This document shows positions 63,995 to 64,000 of a DNA stretch of 64,000 bases, piece after piece. Every line of letters starts with the position of its first letter. Position 1 is the stretch's first letter. A program made the position numbers and the translations under genes. Source of the stretch: SZUA-36 sp963759155 (GTDB taxonomy: Bacteria; Pseudomonadota; Gammaproteobacteria; Xanthomonadales; SZUA-36). The notes beneath the pieces were generated by a model, which was given only the letters and a program-made list of their open reading frames with translations, did not search any database and was not told the DNA's origin. The stretch covers positions 332,246 through 396,245 of the forward strand of contig CAVWXX010000015.1 in assembly GCA_963759155.1 (NCBI GenBank), written 5' to 3'.

Positions 63995-64000
63995 GTGGCT

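Overview
The window is a chromosomal segment of a gammaproteobacterium. Several gene orders are typical of that class: tig-clpP-clpX-lon-hupB-ppiD, smc-zipA-ligA, yciO-scpA-scpB-rluB, and nnr-tsaE-amiB-mutL-miaA-hfq-hflX-hflK-hflC-yjeT-purA-rnr-rlmB. It has no phage, no large island and no CRISPR array. A partial hypF followed by hypE at the left edge implies a [NiFe] hydrogenase outside the window. I infer an environmental, non-enteric lineage (Smc/ScpAB rather than MukBEF, class I dihydroorotase). I cannot name a genus from sequence alone.

Layout. 1-5.5 kb: hypF (cut by the edge), hypE, dihydroorotase, fabI. 5.6-14.3 kb: ppiD, tRNA-Asp, tRNA-Val, hupB, lon, clpX, clpP and tig on the minus strand, a protein-folding and proteolysis block. 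14.3-16.75 kb: a tRNA-rich stretch with Leu, Lys, His, Arg, Pro and Arg genes on the minus strand and Ser on the plus strand. 16.8-29.4 kb: ugd, secreted or lipoprotein genes, uvrB, an aminotransferase, a fimT-like pseudopilin, tRNA-Asn, a probable Fur-regulated small RNA, a SYLF protein and a frameshifted SLC13 transporter. 29.4-45.2 kb: ligA, zipA, smc, queF, bolA, yciI, yciO, scpA, scpB, rluB, an HD protein, a nitrilase, a deaminase, rlmB and a frameshifted rnr. 45.5-58.5 kb: tRNA-Leu, then purA through queG in near E. coli order. 58.6-64 kb: a class III aminotransferase, a carboxymuconolactone decarboxylase-like protein, a small membrane protein, a cluster of hairpin repeats, a WYL regulator and gltX.

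The most unusual feature is at 15.1-16.7 kb. Two different tRNA genes, Arg(ACG) and Ser(GGA), each have a promoter-proximal partial copy just upstream of the intact gene. The tRNA part of each partial copy is identical to its intact neighbour. Each partial copy is interrupted at the same base of the T-loop, between A58 and N59, by a 78-79 nt insert. The two inserts fold into matching hairpins whose stems differ by compensating base changes while the loops stay the same. Each partial copy resumes with the next 11-13 nt of the tRNA and then loses the encoded CCA end. In both loci the only good promoter I see lies upstream of the interrupted copy. This suggests a small structured element that targets tRNA T-loops and leaves a working tRNA downstream.

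Other points of interest are a candidate Fur-repressed small RNA with a C-rich hairpin loop (about 25497-25684), a perfect 17-bp operator-like palindrome upstream of the SYLF gene, a REP-type doublet between amiB and mutL, long-hairpin repeats with GGGA or TGGA loops at 61.15-61.5 kb, and single-base frameshifts in rnr and the SLC13 permease that may be real or may be sequence errors.
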